Shown: positions 52,593 to 60,782 of the stretch, in pieces | Layout of the letters: every line of letters starts with the position of its first letter | Numbering within the stretch: position 1 is the stretch's first letter | Source: Natrinema ejinorense | GTDB taxonomy: Archaea > Halobacteriota > Halobacteria > Halobacteriales > Natrialbaceae | Direction of reading: 5' to 3' | NCBI RefSeq assembly: GCF_002494345.1 | Contig: NZ_NXNI01000002.1 | Span: 248,001 to 312,000, forward strand | Length of the DNA stretch: 64,000 nucleotides | The notes under the pieces: generated by a model | What the model was told of the DNA's origin: nothing | Database searches by the model: none | Seen by the model: the letters and a program-made list of their open reading frames with translations, nothing else | Translations under genes and position numbers: made by a program

Positions 52593-53942
52593 CTACGAAA
52601 CACGCTTCGACGCGCGTACCGACCACCGTCGGTCGACGATCGTGACCAGATAGTACCCCCAGATCGAGAGCACAACGGCGTATCCCGGACCGTGCAGTAG
52701 CGCCGACCACGGCTGGTCCTGATAGAAGAAGCCGATCCCGACGGCGAGCACCGCGAGGTTCCAGGCGAGGACTGATCGCGGGCCGACGACCGACGGGAGA
52801 GCCGTCGAGGGGACGAGTCCGGCGACCCGACCGTCGCCTGCGTCACCGCCGTCGGCTCCGGGAGCCCACTCGAGCGAGCGGGCGACGAGCAACGAACCCG
52901 CGAGCGCGACCGGCAGCGCCCAGCCGAGGAAGAAGAAGTGCAACGCGCCGGTCTCGATCCACGGGTCGGGGATGCCAAGCGGGACGCCAAACAGGATGAA
53001 CGGTGCGAAGCTCGCCGGGCCGAGGATCCACAGTTGGGCGACGAGAATCGAGAGCGCCGTCCCGTTCGACGTGCCGGCCCGGTAGGTCCGGGCGAGCGTG
53101 TAGACGTACAGGACGTAGCCGGCGGCGTACAGGGCCAGCCCGGTCGCGGTCACCGTCGTTCCCATGCCGAGGACCGGCCCGACGACGAGTGGGACGATAC
53201 CGAGCGCGAACAGCGGGAACGAGTAGCGTTTCAGGCGGTCGCTGTACAGCTCCGCGTCCACGAGCCGCGGAAAGAGATCGTACAGCGTGCCGATCGCTGC
53301 GAGGCCCAGAAAGCCCCACGCGTTGGCGTGGACGTGTGCTTCCCGGAGTCCGTACCAGCCGCCGGGGACGTCCCAGCCGCGGCTGTACAGGCCGAAGGCG
53401 AGCGTGAGCCCGATCAGGTAGACGAACGGCGAGAGGAGGGAGAAGCCGACGGTCGGGTCGCGTGCTCGTCCGTCCTCGCTTCTGACGACCATCACGAGAA
53501 CGACGGCGAACAGCCAGCCCGTGAGCAGCCAGATCGTCCCGAGACCGACGTCGAACAAGAGCGGCTCGCCGTAGGCGCGCCCGTACCACGCGAGCAGTAA
53601 GGCGCCGTTCAATCCGAGGAAGACGGCTCCGAAAGCCCGCGTCGACGGCCCCGGGCGCTCGAGTTTCCGCGCCATCAACTGTGGCAGTGTCCCAAAGAGC
53701 AACTGCGTGAACGCACCGATCGTGACGAAGTGGATGTGCGTCCACGTGATCCACGACACCTGCGGGACGAGTTCGAACCCCTGGAGACCCTGATAGCACG
53801 CGAGCGCGAAGCCGACGAACAGGAATCCGATGCCGGCGACGTGAAACGGCGTCATCGAGAGCGGCGGACCGTCCGTCGATCGGCGAGCAGCCCGCTGTTC
53901 GGCGTCCGTCGGACGTGAGTCACGTGAATCCGTATCGGCCAT
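52593..53942 (-). CDS. NnrS/heme-copper-oxidase-I-like membrane protein
   Basis: 449 residues from ATG 53942 with about twelve helices. Conserved histidines are in WTHIHFVTIGAFTQLLFGTLPQL (about 62-84), REAHVHANAWGFLGLAAIGTLYDLFPRL and GALHFFFLGW, resembling the heme-binding core of NnrS and of cbb3-type subunit I but without the full copper ligand set. NnrS protects against nitric oxide. The divergent HTH-10 gene and the palindrome between them suggest regulation by anaerobic or NO-type signals. The specific substrate is unknown. Confidence 0.75.
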   Translation of the reverse strand: MADTDSRDSRPTDAEQRAARRSTDGPPLSMTPFHVAGIGFLFVGFALACYQGLQGFELVPQVSWITWTHIHFVTIGAFTQLLFGTLPQLMARKLERPGPSTRAFGAVFLGLNGALLLAWYGRAYGEPLLFDVGLGTIWLLTGWLFAVVLVMVVRSEDGRARDPTVGFSLLSPFVYLIGLTLAFGLYSRGWDVPGGWYGLREAHVHANAWGFLGLAAIGTLYDLFPRLVDAELYSDRLKRYSFPLFALGIVPLVVGPVLGMGTTVTATGLALYAAGYVLYVYTLARTYRAGTSNGTALSILVAQLWILGPASFAPFILFGVPLGIPDPWIETGALHFFFLGWALPVALAGSLLVARSLEWAPGADGGDAGDGRVAGLVPSTALPSVVGPRSVLAWNLAVLAVGIGFFYQDQPWSALLHGPGYAVVLSIWGYYLVTIVDRRWSVRASKRVS

Positions 53943-54052
53943 ACACGTCCGTTCGCTCGGCCGCTGTGTATCGGTTATCGCGAACATCGGGGTGCAGTTC
54001 GAACATGTTCGAAGTCCCTGCTACGGTGTTCGACCGCCAACCATCGATACCG
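53943..54052. promoter_or_regulatory. Divergent promoter with perfect 16-bp palindrome
   Basis: The sequence TTCGAACATGTTCGAA at 53998-54013 is its own reverse complement. It lies 56 nt before the NnrS-like ATG and 40 nt before the HTH-10 ATG. From memory, the inverted repeat CGAAC-N2-GTTCG resembles the site reported for NarO-type regulators of haloarchaeal denitrification and DMSO respiration genes. Confidence 0.6.
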
Positions 54053-54730
54053 ATGCCACGGGCGAAACTCACCGTTCACCTGCCCGAATCGCTCTGGATC
54101 CACGAGATCTCGACCGCCTATCCCGACACCACGTTTCGAGTCAGTTCGGTGCTGCCGGGTTCGGATGTCGCGATCGGCGTCATCGAACTGGCGGCACCGA
54201 ATCCGGTCCCGATACTCGCCGCGATCGACGACCGGCGCGATATTCGGGACCTCGAGTTACTCTGGAAACACGACGAGACGGCGCTCCTGCAGGTCGAGAC
54301 GGCGAACGCGTCGCTGCTCGCTCCCATGCAGCAGGCCGGCGTTCCGATGGAGACGCCGTTCACGGTCGAAGACGGCGTGGTGACCTGGGAACTGACGACG
54401 AGCGCGAACCGGTTATCGACGCTCGGCGACACGTTCGATGAACACGGGATCGAATACCACATCGAGTACGTCCACGCCGTCGACGCGAGGCGTGCGGAGA
54501 ATCCCTTGACGGAGCGGCAACTCGAGGTCTTCCTGACTGCTCTCGACGCGGGGTACTACGACGTTCCCCGCGAAGCGACGCTGACGGACGTCGCGTCGAC
54601 GCTCGGTGTAACCAAGTCTACGTGTAGCGACGTTCTCCACCGTGCCGAGGGTACGATCGCACACTGGTTCGCCGACGAACACGTGACGATCGCCGACTCG
54701 GCCGCTGCGGGCCTGCAACACGTCGGCTGA
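54053..54730 (+). CDS. HTH-10 (Bat/DmsR-type) transcriptional regulator
   Basis: 225 residues from ATG 54053. An N-terminal sensor-like domain (1-150) has one Cys in the whole protein (in the HTH), so no NarO-type Cys cluster. The C-terminal bacterioopsin-activator HTH is LTERQLEVFLTALDAGYYDVPREATLTDVASTLGVTKSTCSDVLHRAEGTI. This layout resembles DmsR. Divergence from the NnrS-like gene and the shared palindrome make that gene the prime target. Confidence 0.8.
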   Translation: MPRAKLTVHLPESLWIHEISTAYPDTTFRVSSVLPGSDVAIGVIELAAPNPVPILAAIDDRRDIRDLELLWKHDETALLQVETANASLLAPMQQAGVPMETPFTVEDGVVTWELTTSANRLSTLGDTFDEHGIEYHIEYVHAVDARRAENPLTERQLEVFLTALDAGYYDVPREATLTDVASTLGVTKSTCSDVLHRAEGTIAHWFADEHVTIADSAAAGLQHVG

Positions 54731-54748
54731 GTCCGTTCGCCGTCGGTG

Positions 54749-55594
54749 TCAGGCCGTTCGATCCGGTGGGACGAGCATGACGTTGCCGTCCGCCCGTGCG
54801 ACGATGTCTTCGGAGACGCTCCCGAGTAACAATCGTCGAAGTCGGCTGTGCCCGCGCGAGCCGATCAGGACCGTGGTCGGCTCGTATTCGGCTTCCGCGG
54901 CGAGTATCTCGTCGGCGGGATCGCCCTGCCGGACGGCGGTTCGCGTCTCGATCTCCCAGTCCTCGAGCGTGGTCGCCAGTTCCGCGAGTCGTGCGCCGGG
55001 ATCGCTCTCTTCGGGGAGGTCCGGATCCTTCGGCGTTTCGACGTGGACCAGGGTCGCCTCCTGAGTCGCGTGACGGAGGTACGAAAACGCCTCGAACGCC
55101 CGCTCGGCGTTCGCAGAGAAGTCCGTCGCGAACAGCATCCGCTGGAACAGGTGTTCTCGGCGGACGGTCGGATCGTCCGTCCCGCGCTCGATCCGATTGA
55201 CGAGGAGCGGCACGACCGTCGTCCGCGCGAGATTGCGCGCGGTCGATCCGATGACGCGGTTCTCGAGTGGGCTCTTCCCGCGCGAGCCGACGACCGTGAG
55301 GCTGGCACCGATCGCTTCGGCGATACCGTTGATCCGTCGATGGGGCGTGCCGCGGACGACGTGTGCTTCGGCGTCGAAGCCCGCGTTTTCGATGACGCGC
55401 CGGTAGCGAGCCAGCGCTTGCTCGCGACGTTCCTCGAAGTCGATGCCGGGCATGCCGGCGTGTACGTTCGACGGGATCACGGTCACGAGATGGATCTCCT
55501 CGACGCCGATTCGACCGAGACACTCGAGGCAGGTTTCGTTCTCGATCGTCGCCTCGCTGGCGGCGGAGAGATCGGTCGCACAGATCGCTTTCAT
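54749..55594 (-). CDS. Tandem universal stress protein (UspA)
   Basis: 281 residues from ATG 55594, with two USP domains (1-138 and 147-281). Each contains the ATP-binding GxxGxxxxxxxxxGS motif: VVGSRGKSPLENRVIGSTARNL in the first and LIGSRGHSRLRRLLLGSVSEDI in the second. It probably binds ATP and supports stress survival. The exact signal is unknown. Confidence 0.9.
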   Translation of the reverse strand: MKAICATDLSAASEATIENETCLECLGRIGVEEIHLVTVIPSNVHAGMPGIDFEERREQALARYRRVIENAGFDAEAHVVRGTPHRRINGIAEAIGASLTVVGSRGKSPLENRVIGSTARNLARTTVVPLLVNRIERGTDDPTVRREHLFQRMLFATDFSANAERAFEAFSYLRHATQEATLVHVETPKDPDLPEESDPGARLAELATTLEDWEIETRTAVRQGDPADEILAAEAEYEPTTVLIGSRGHSRLRRLLLGSVSEDIVARADGNVMLVPPDRTA

Positions 55595-55954
55595 ACCGTT
55601 CGTAGGACGTGACGCCATAATATTGTTTGGGTGGGTCAATACTAGCGTCGAATTATCGGTTGCGGGCGAGCCGTTCAACGAGTCCGACGGTCGGTACGGT
55701 AGTTGTAATGTTATTGTTGTATCGTGAGGGTAGTGTCATCTATTCGTCCCAACCGCGCCCCAGAAGCAGAGCCCGATGTCTGGGGGATTTCTGTATCGGT
55801 ATAACTTATTCGAATATTCCCGTTGGATAGCCGTGAGATAGACGGCAGTAATATTGTGCGCTATTCCCAAAAGTGTTATAGCCATCCTCCGGATAGACGA
55901 TACTGAGCAGAAATCCATGACCCGAACACAACTGCACGGCGGAGGTCGATCCCG
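55595..55954. promoter_or_regulatory. Control region of the DUF7512-TauE operon
   Basis: 360 nt. Half-palindrome ATTGTGCGCT (55853-55862) lies 13 nt before a TATA-like GTTATAG (55875-55881); the ATG is about 75 nt further, so a short leader is expected. No other gene is credible. Confidence 0.5.
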
Positions 55955-56101
55955 ATGATCGACCTCGCAGCGTATTCACCAGCGGTACAGGCAGGCGCAC
56001 TCGTCGGCGTCGTCCTCCTCGAAGCGGTCGTCCTCTACGTGGGGTACGGCGCCTTAGAGCAGGTCGCAAAACCACTCGTCGAACGGATCACTCACACATA
56101 G
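55955..56101 (+). CDS. DUF7512-like membrane microprotein
   Basis: 48 residues: one long helix from about residue 10 to 33 (VQAGALVGVVLLEAVVLYVG) followed by a basic/acidic tail LEQVAKPLVERITHT. Its stop is directly followed by the TauE/SafE-family start. From memory, this kind of short protein precedes such exporters in haloarchaea, so it may be a subunit or assembly factor. Confidence 0.75.
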   Translation: MIDLAAYSPAVQAGALVGVVLLEAVVLYVGYGALEQVAKPLVERITHT

Positions 56102-57142
56102 ATGGAACTCTTTGGAATCGCACTGACGATGCTCGCGTTGTTCGTGAGCTTCGGCTTCATGGTCGGGGTGTTGTTCGGCTTCTTCGGCATGGGTGGTTCG
56201 TTCCTCGTCACACCCGCGTTACTCGTGATGGGGTACCCCACCCGCGTCGCCGTCGGTAGCGGCATGGCCTTCGTCTTCGGGACGGCCGTTATCGCGACGC
56301 TGAAACACCGCGACCTCGGGCAGGTCGACTACAAACTCGGCGGCCTGATGGTCGTCGGAACGACCGCAGGTATCGAAGTCGGTAGTCACCTGGTGTACTA
56401 CCTCGAAGAACTCGGACTCGCAGGCGGCGTCATCGGCGTCACGTACGTCTTCCTGCTGGGCGGTATCGGGGTGTTCGTCACCTACAACGCGCTGAAGGCC
56501 GACGGATCCGACGACAGCGGCGGCGGCCACCACGAGGCCGCGACCCAGGAAATCGACCCGAACGACATCCCGGACATCGCAAAGAAGATCCAGTCCTACA
56601 ACGTCCCGCCGATGATGACCCTTTCGGGCGGAATCGAGGTGTCGCTGTGGATGATCCTTGGCGTCGCGTTCGCCACGGGACTCCTCTCGGGCTTCCTCGG
56701 CGTCGGCGGCGGCTTCATCCGCATGCCCGCCCTGTTCTACCTGATCGGCGTCCCGGTGCCGATCGCGGTCGGGACCGACCTGTTCGAGATCGTCATCTCG
56801 GGGGGCTTCGGTGCGTACACCTACGGTCTCAACGGGGGCGTCAATCTCTCGATCGTCGTCCCGCTGCTGGCCGGGAGCGCACTCGGTGCCCGTATCGGCT
56901 CGGCAGCGACCAGCGTCGTCAACGAGGACGACATCAAGATCTACTTCGGGCTGATGCTCCTGGGTGGATCGGTCGCCGTCGCCTTCCAGCAGTCGGCCGG
57001 CTACCTCGGCATGCCGGTGCTCGACACGATCGGGTTCGTCCTGATCATGCTCTCGGCGTTCATGGTCAGCGGGGCCGTGATCTACAACACGATCACGACG
57101 ATGCGAGCGCGGTCGAACGCGTCCGCGCCGTCTGCGGACTGA
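56102..57142 (+). CDS. TSUP family (TauE/SafE) sulfite/organosulfur exporter
   Basis: 346 residues with about eight helices in two repeats. Each repeat has the glycine-rich motif: GVLFGFFGMGGSFLVTPALLVMG (about 21-43) and GLLSGFLGVGGGFIRMPALFYLIG (about 196-219). A soluble loop of about 40 residues (DGSDDSGGGHHEAATQEIDP) joins them. TauE/SafE members export sulfite or sulfoacetate, fitting removal of sulfite produced by a persulfide dioxygenase. The promoter carries a half site of the sulfur-locus motif. Confidence 0.9.
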   Translation: MELFGIALTMLALFVSFGFMVGVLFGFFGMGGSFLVTPALLVMGYPTRVAVGSGMAFVFGTAVIATLKHRDLGQVDYKLGGLMVVGTTAGIEVGSHLVYYLEELGLAGGVIGVTYVFLLGGIGVFVTYNALKADGSDDSGGGHHEAATQEIDPNDIPDIAKKIQSYNVPPMMTLSGGIEVSLWMILGVAFATGLLSGFLGVGGGFIRMPALFYLIGVPVPIAVGTDLFEIVISGGFGAYTYGLNGGVNLSIVVPLLAGSALGARIGSAATSVVNEDDIKIYFGLMLLGGSVAVAFQQSAGYLGMPVLDTIGFVLIMLSAFMVSGAVIYNTITTMRARSNASAPSAD

Positions 57143-57244
57143 CACTGGCGACGCCGCTCGCTCCCTCCTGCTCTCGGCTCATCGACATTGTACAATATTC
57201 ACACAACCCTTATACCGCCGCGGTCCCTACCCCGAGACAGTAAC
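57143..57244. promoter_or_regulatory. Promoter of the TrmB-like regulator, with perfect ATTGTACAAT palindrome
   Basis: The palindrome at 57187-57196 is identical to the one at 40790-40799. Thirteen nt downstream is the TATA-like CTTATAC (57209-57215), and the ATG at 57245 follows about 30 nt later. This implies that the regulator is controlled by the same operator as its supposed targets, possibly autoregulation. Confidence 0.6.
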
Positions 57245-57652
57245 ATGGCTAACTCGATGGCAGAACAACTGCAACAGGACATGGAATGCGAAGGGCTCCT
57301 GGAGTGTATCCACGGGCTCAAGCAACTCGACAAGGAGTGTTTCCGCGTGATGGTCGAGAGCGAGGACGCACTGACGATCGACGAAGTCGCCGAGCGGGTC
57401 GACCGCGAGCGCTCGACCGCGTACCGTTCGATCCAGCGGTTGCTCAAGAGCGGCTTCATCCAGAAAGAGCAGATCAACTACGATCAGGGCGGCTACTACC
57501 ACGTCTACTACCCGACGGACCCGACCCAGATCGCAAACGACATGCAGCGAAAGCTCAACGACTGGTACGCGAAAATGGGGCAACTCATTCAGGAATTCGA
57601 GGACAAGTACGAACACGCCGAGTCCGACACCGAAATTCCTGCGCAGAGCTAG
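57245..57652 (+). CDS. TrmB/MarR-like HTH regulator with N-terminal cysteines
   Basis: 135 residues from ATG 57245. Cys15, Cys21 and Cys32 cluster near the N-terminus (MECEGLLECIHGLKQLDKECF). The winged helix follows: ALTIDEVAERVDRERSTAYRSIQRLLKSGFIQKEQ with wing YDQGGYYHVYYP, and a C-terminal helix for dimerisation (QIANDMQRKLNDWYAKMGQLIQEFEDKYEH). It lies beside TauE and the second thioredoxin. The thiols could sense sulfane sulfur or redox state; this is inference. Confidence 0.8.
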   Translation: MANSMAEQLQQDMECEGLLECIHGLKQLDKECFRVMVESEDALTIDEVAERVDRERSTAYRSIQRLLKSGFIQKEQINYDQGGYYHVYYPTDPTQIANDMQRKLNDWYAKMGQLIQEFEDKYEHAESDTEIPAQS

Positions 57653-57868
57653 GGACCGTCTCTCGAATACCCTCCGTTTGGATCACACGACTTCCGTACC
57701 TACAGTTCGACGGCAGCCCCGTCCGTCCTGTTTCCTGTCGAGTTCACCCGACGCTCGAGGAGCGACTGGACGACCGCTCGAGGGACACGGAGAGTGCACC
57801 AACTGTGTCGCCGAGACTGCGTGAGAACTGTGGAGAAACTACCGCTCCGTCCTAGAACGCCGGACGCG

Positions 57869-58240
57869 TTACTGCGCCGCGTGCGTCTTGAGTGCGTCCA
57901 CGAGCGTTTCGGCGGACTGGAAGCCGTCGTCGAAGCGGGCGACTTCCGCGCCGTCTTTCAGGACGACGAGCGTCGGGACGCTCTGGACGTTGAACTCGGC
58001 AGCGAGGTCGGGGACGAGACCGGCGTTCACGACCGCCACGGCACCCGGAGCGCTACGGGCGACACCTCCGAGCACCGGCTCCATCGACGCGCAGATGCCA
58101 CAGCCGGACGTGACGAACTCGAGCAGGACGAGGTCGCGCGTCTCGAGCAGTTCCTCGTAGTCGGACGGGTCGTTCAACTGAACGGGCTTTCGGCTCGCGC
58201 GGCCATCGTCGGTCGGCTCCGAAGCGGTCGTTTCGGTCAT
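57869..58240 (-). CDS. Thioredoxin family protein, CGIC type
   Basis: 123 residues from ATG 58240. FVTSGCGICASMEPVL contains CGIC instead of CGPC; the cis-Pro loop is SVPTLVVLKDG. This variant suggests a different redox potential or role in sulfur transfer. Promoter: ACTGTGCAAT at 58283-58292 abuts TATA-like GTATACAAAAC (minus strand, about 58272-58282). Confidence 0.85.
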   Translation of the reverse strand: MTETTASEPTDDGRASRKPVQLNDPSDYEELLETRDLVLLEFVTSGCGICASMEPVLGGVARSAPGAVAVVNAGLVPDLAAEFNVQSVPTLVVLKDGAEVARFDDGFQSAETLVDALKTHAAQ

Positions 58241-58719
58241 CGTCGTCGATAGGGCTCGAGCGCATTTGAGTGTTTTGTATACACTGTGCAATACTGTTGG
58301 GTTCGGATCGGGAAGCGACGACGGCGGCGGGGGCTCCGAACGCGCTCATACGCCACTCCACCACGAGGGAGGCGATCAAGGCGCTGTCCCAGCGTCGGAC
58401 GGGAGACCGTCGGTCGGACGTGACTGCGCGGAACGACGGTTCGCGAGGTCGATGTGCGGGGAGACGAACCAGCACGTCGCCAGACTACTACCGAACCGAT
58501 TCGGTACCGCGTTCACGATCGGGCAATGATCGGTCCGGTGACAGCTGACGTCTTCGGTGACCCGGCCCGAGCAGTCGGTGGGCGTCGACCGTCGACGACC
58601 GATCGAGGGACGGACGGACGAGTACTCGGACGCGTACACGACCGCGATCGTGTGGGTGTTCCGTTAGTCGTGGAGCGCGAACCACCTCTCAGGACGGGAT
58701 GGGAGATCCGGGGACAGCC
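58241..58719. other. Intergenic region, contains the thioredoxin promoter
   Basis: About 480 nt. The promoter of the CGIC thioredoxin lies at the left end. The rest has no recognisable gene, although several frames are open because of high GC. Confidence 0.4.
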
Positions 58720-59616
58720 TCACCCGTCGACGTCACCTGTCTCCGGACCGTCCCGCGCAGTTGCGCTCGGTCGTTCACCGGGGACGTCCGCATCCGCCAT
58801 CAGCAGGACGCGGCGCTCGGTGTACTCGAGGCCGTTCTTGCGCTGCCGGGTCCGTTCGATCGCCAGTCGATGCTTCGAGAGCTCGAGTAACGCGTCGATC
58901 GTCCTCGAGACGAGTTTCTTCGCGTAGTCGTCGCTGATACCCGTCTCTTGACGGCGGATCCAGTGTTTCATATCGCTCGCCGTAACGTACTCGTGGACGG
59001 CTTTGCACCCGCTCTCCCACGGGTCGTCTCCGACGGCCGGATCGGTGCGGGCCTTCCAGAGCCTCGCAGCGAGCCGCGAGGGGAGCGAGGACGTGGTTGC
59101 ACGGAGGCTGTCGTCGTCCATCTTCGCGAGTTGCTGAATCGGCAGGAGGTCGCCGTGTGCTAACGCGACGTCGCCGCCGCGCTCGAGCGGATCGTCGCTC
59201 TCGGGCAGTCGGAAGTACTGCCCGCCGTCGTCTTTGCTGACTCGCTCGAGGCGGCCGCCGGCGACGTCGAGCTCGCTCTCGTCGACGTTCGCCGCGAGCA
59301 GGTGGGCCCCTTTCTCGAGTTCGCGAGCCTGGAGTTCGCCGATGCGGTCCTTGTTCGCGTTCAGTTTCTTTTCGTGGGCGTCGAGTCGCGCTTCGAGCGG
59401 CGGTCGCGTCCGCTCGAGTTCTTCGATCCGGGCTTCGAGACGCTCGTTTGCCGCACGCTCCCGCTGGAGTTCGGATTCGAGGCGGTCGAGGCGATCGGTC
59501 TTTCGCTCGAGGCCGGCTTCGAGCGTGTCGAGTCGCTCGCGAAGCGACTCGAGTTCGGTCGCCAGCGTCTGAACGATCGATGCGGTCGGTTCGGAGTGCT
59601 CGGAATTCGTGCTCAT
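58720..59616 (-). CDS. Coiled-coil protein with C-terminal DNA-binding-like part
   Basis: 298 residues from ATG 59616. Residues about 13-115 form a strong heptad coiled coil (LESLRERLDTLEAGLERKTDRLDRLESELQ...). The second half is globular: LPIQQLAKMDDDSLRATTSSLPSRLAARLWKARTD, then YVTASDMKHWIRRQETGISDDYAKKLVSRTIDAL, probably a winged helix or phage-like DNA-binding unit. Same overall plan as 24186-25064. It lies downstream of a TnpB-like gene in the same direction and may act with it. Confidence 0.65.
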   Translation of the reverse strand: MSTNSEHSEPTASIVQTLATELESLRERLDTLEAGLERKTDRLDRLESELQRERAANERLEARIEELERTRPPLEARLDAHEKKLNANKDRIGELQARELEKGAHLLAANVDESELDVAGGRLERVSKDDGGQYFRLPESDDPLERGGDVALAHGDLLPIQQLAKMDDDSLRATTSSLPSRLAARLWKARTDPAVGDDPWESGCKAVHEYVTASDMKHWIRRQETGISDDYAKKLVSRTIDALLELSKHRLAIERTRQRKNGLEYTERRVLLMADADVPGERPSATARDGPETGDVDG

Positions 59617-59790
59617 GTCGTCGTGATCCGTGGGTGAGATGGAGTGGTTGGCAAGCCGATGCGGCCGGCGCTCGGCGGTCACACGGAGTCGGGGAACGGA
59701 CGGGGGCGGCGAGCAGTTGCGTGAGCGGCGACACGGAGCGACTCGAGACCGCCCGGCCCCGGCTCGCTCGTCGTCCCGCAGTCGACGGCG

Positions 59791-60585
59791 TTACGCGCCG
59801 TCCCGTCGGGACCCCGGCGAGCCGCCGTCGGCGACGAGCGCCGACCGCTCCCCAGTCGCGAGCGAGCGCGGGGGTCGGTACGCACACCGCTGGTCGGGGT
59901 AGTACCGCTGTGCGAGGACCTTCGCGGCGTTGGAATCCGCGTCGACCGTCTCGACGCGACAGTTCGGGTTGGTACAGCGGAACGTCTCGTGCAGCGGTCG
60001 GTCGCCGATGACGCCACAGCCGTGACACTCCTGGGAGGAGTAGGCGACGGGCACCGTCGTGGCCTCGAGGCCGTACTCGGCGGCGACCGCGCGCAGGCGC
60101 AGATGGGCCGTCGGGAGCAGCCACGCCGTGCCGCGGTGGGCGTTCGGATCGGTCAGCCACGCCCACAGGTCCGGCTCGTAGTGGCTGTCCTCGGTGACCA
60201 GCACGGGGCGGTCGTACGCGCTCGCGTAGTCGCAGATCTCCCGCGCCGCGTCGTCGAGGGCCTCGAGTAGGGCACCCCGACGGCGTCGGACGCGTGCGAC
60301 GATCGTCTCGCGATCGGCGTCGCCGGCGAGCAGTGCGGCGACGCGGTCGCGAAGCGCGTCGAGGCGAGCGCAGAGGTCGTCGCCGGGGATCGCGTAGGCT
60401 CCCTTCCAGTCCGGCATGGACACCGGACACGCGGTGTAGAGGGTGTGTTCCCCGAGGTCGACGCCGATCGCGGTGCGGTCGGCGGGACCGGTGGCGGCTG
60501 GGGTGTTCTCGCGGCCAGTCGACTGGCCGGCTGTACGGTCGTCTGTGGAGCAATATTCATTGCCCCTCGAGCGTTCGGTTCGCAT
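59791..60585 (-). CDS. Minimal TnpB-like RuvC-domain protein with zinc ribbon
   Basis: 264 residues from ATG 60585 (start uncertain; the frame stays open to 60714). The RuvC parts are all there: GVDLGEHTLY with D43, VLVTEDSHYEPDL with E132, a zinc ribbon CHGC/CTNPNC (C187, C190, C204, C209) and VDADSNAAKVLA with D215/D217. The N-terminal region (WED/REC-like, about 170 residues in IS200/IS605 TnpB) is reduced to about 36 residues. So it may be a nuclease or a domesticated derivative, not a transposon copy: no TnpA, no left or right ends and no omega-RNA were recognised. Its partner may be the coiled-coil protein downstream. Confidence 0.75.
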   Translation of the reverse strand: MRTERSRGNEYCSTDDRTAGQSTGRENTPAATGPADRTAIGVDLGEHTLYTACPVSMPDWKGAYAIPGDDLCARLDALRDRVAALLAGDADRETIVARVRRRRGALLEALDDAAREICDYASAYDRPVLVTEDSHYEPDLWAWLTDPNAHRGTAWLLPTAHLRLRAVAAEYGLEATTVPVAYSSQECHGCGVIGDRPLHETFRCTNPNCRVETVDADSNAAKVLAQRYYPDQRCAYRPPRSLATGERSALVADGGSPGSRRDGA

Positions 60586-60782
60586 GGTCGGACCCTCGTG
60601 CAGAGGATGACCCGACCCCGGCGTGCTAGGGACACGTCGGACCTTTTGGTCCGAAAGGGCGGGTCGACTGGGCATAGAATCCCATCTCATAAATAGCTTC
60701 CTAACGGTTCGCAATCAATTGCTAACGGTGTGACCACATATTAAAACGATAGAGAACCGTTATCGGACGTATCGGTAGACCT
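60586..60782. promoter_or_regulatory. Divergent promoter between TnpB-like and HTH genes
   Basis: 197 nt. AT-rich segment CATATTAAAACGATAG at about 60736-60751, 32-47 nt before the HTH ATG, holds a TATA candidate. An imperfect repeat AACGGTTCGCAATC/TTGCTAACGG near 60701-60727 could bind the HTH protein. Confidence 0.4.

Noticed and set aside
59791-60585. Ordinary IS200/IS605 transposon copy
   Set aside because: No TnpA gene, no subterminal palindromes at either side, and no N-terminal TnpB region.
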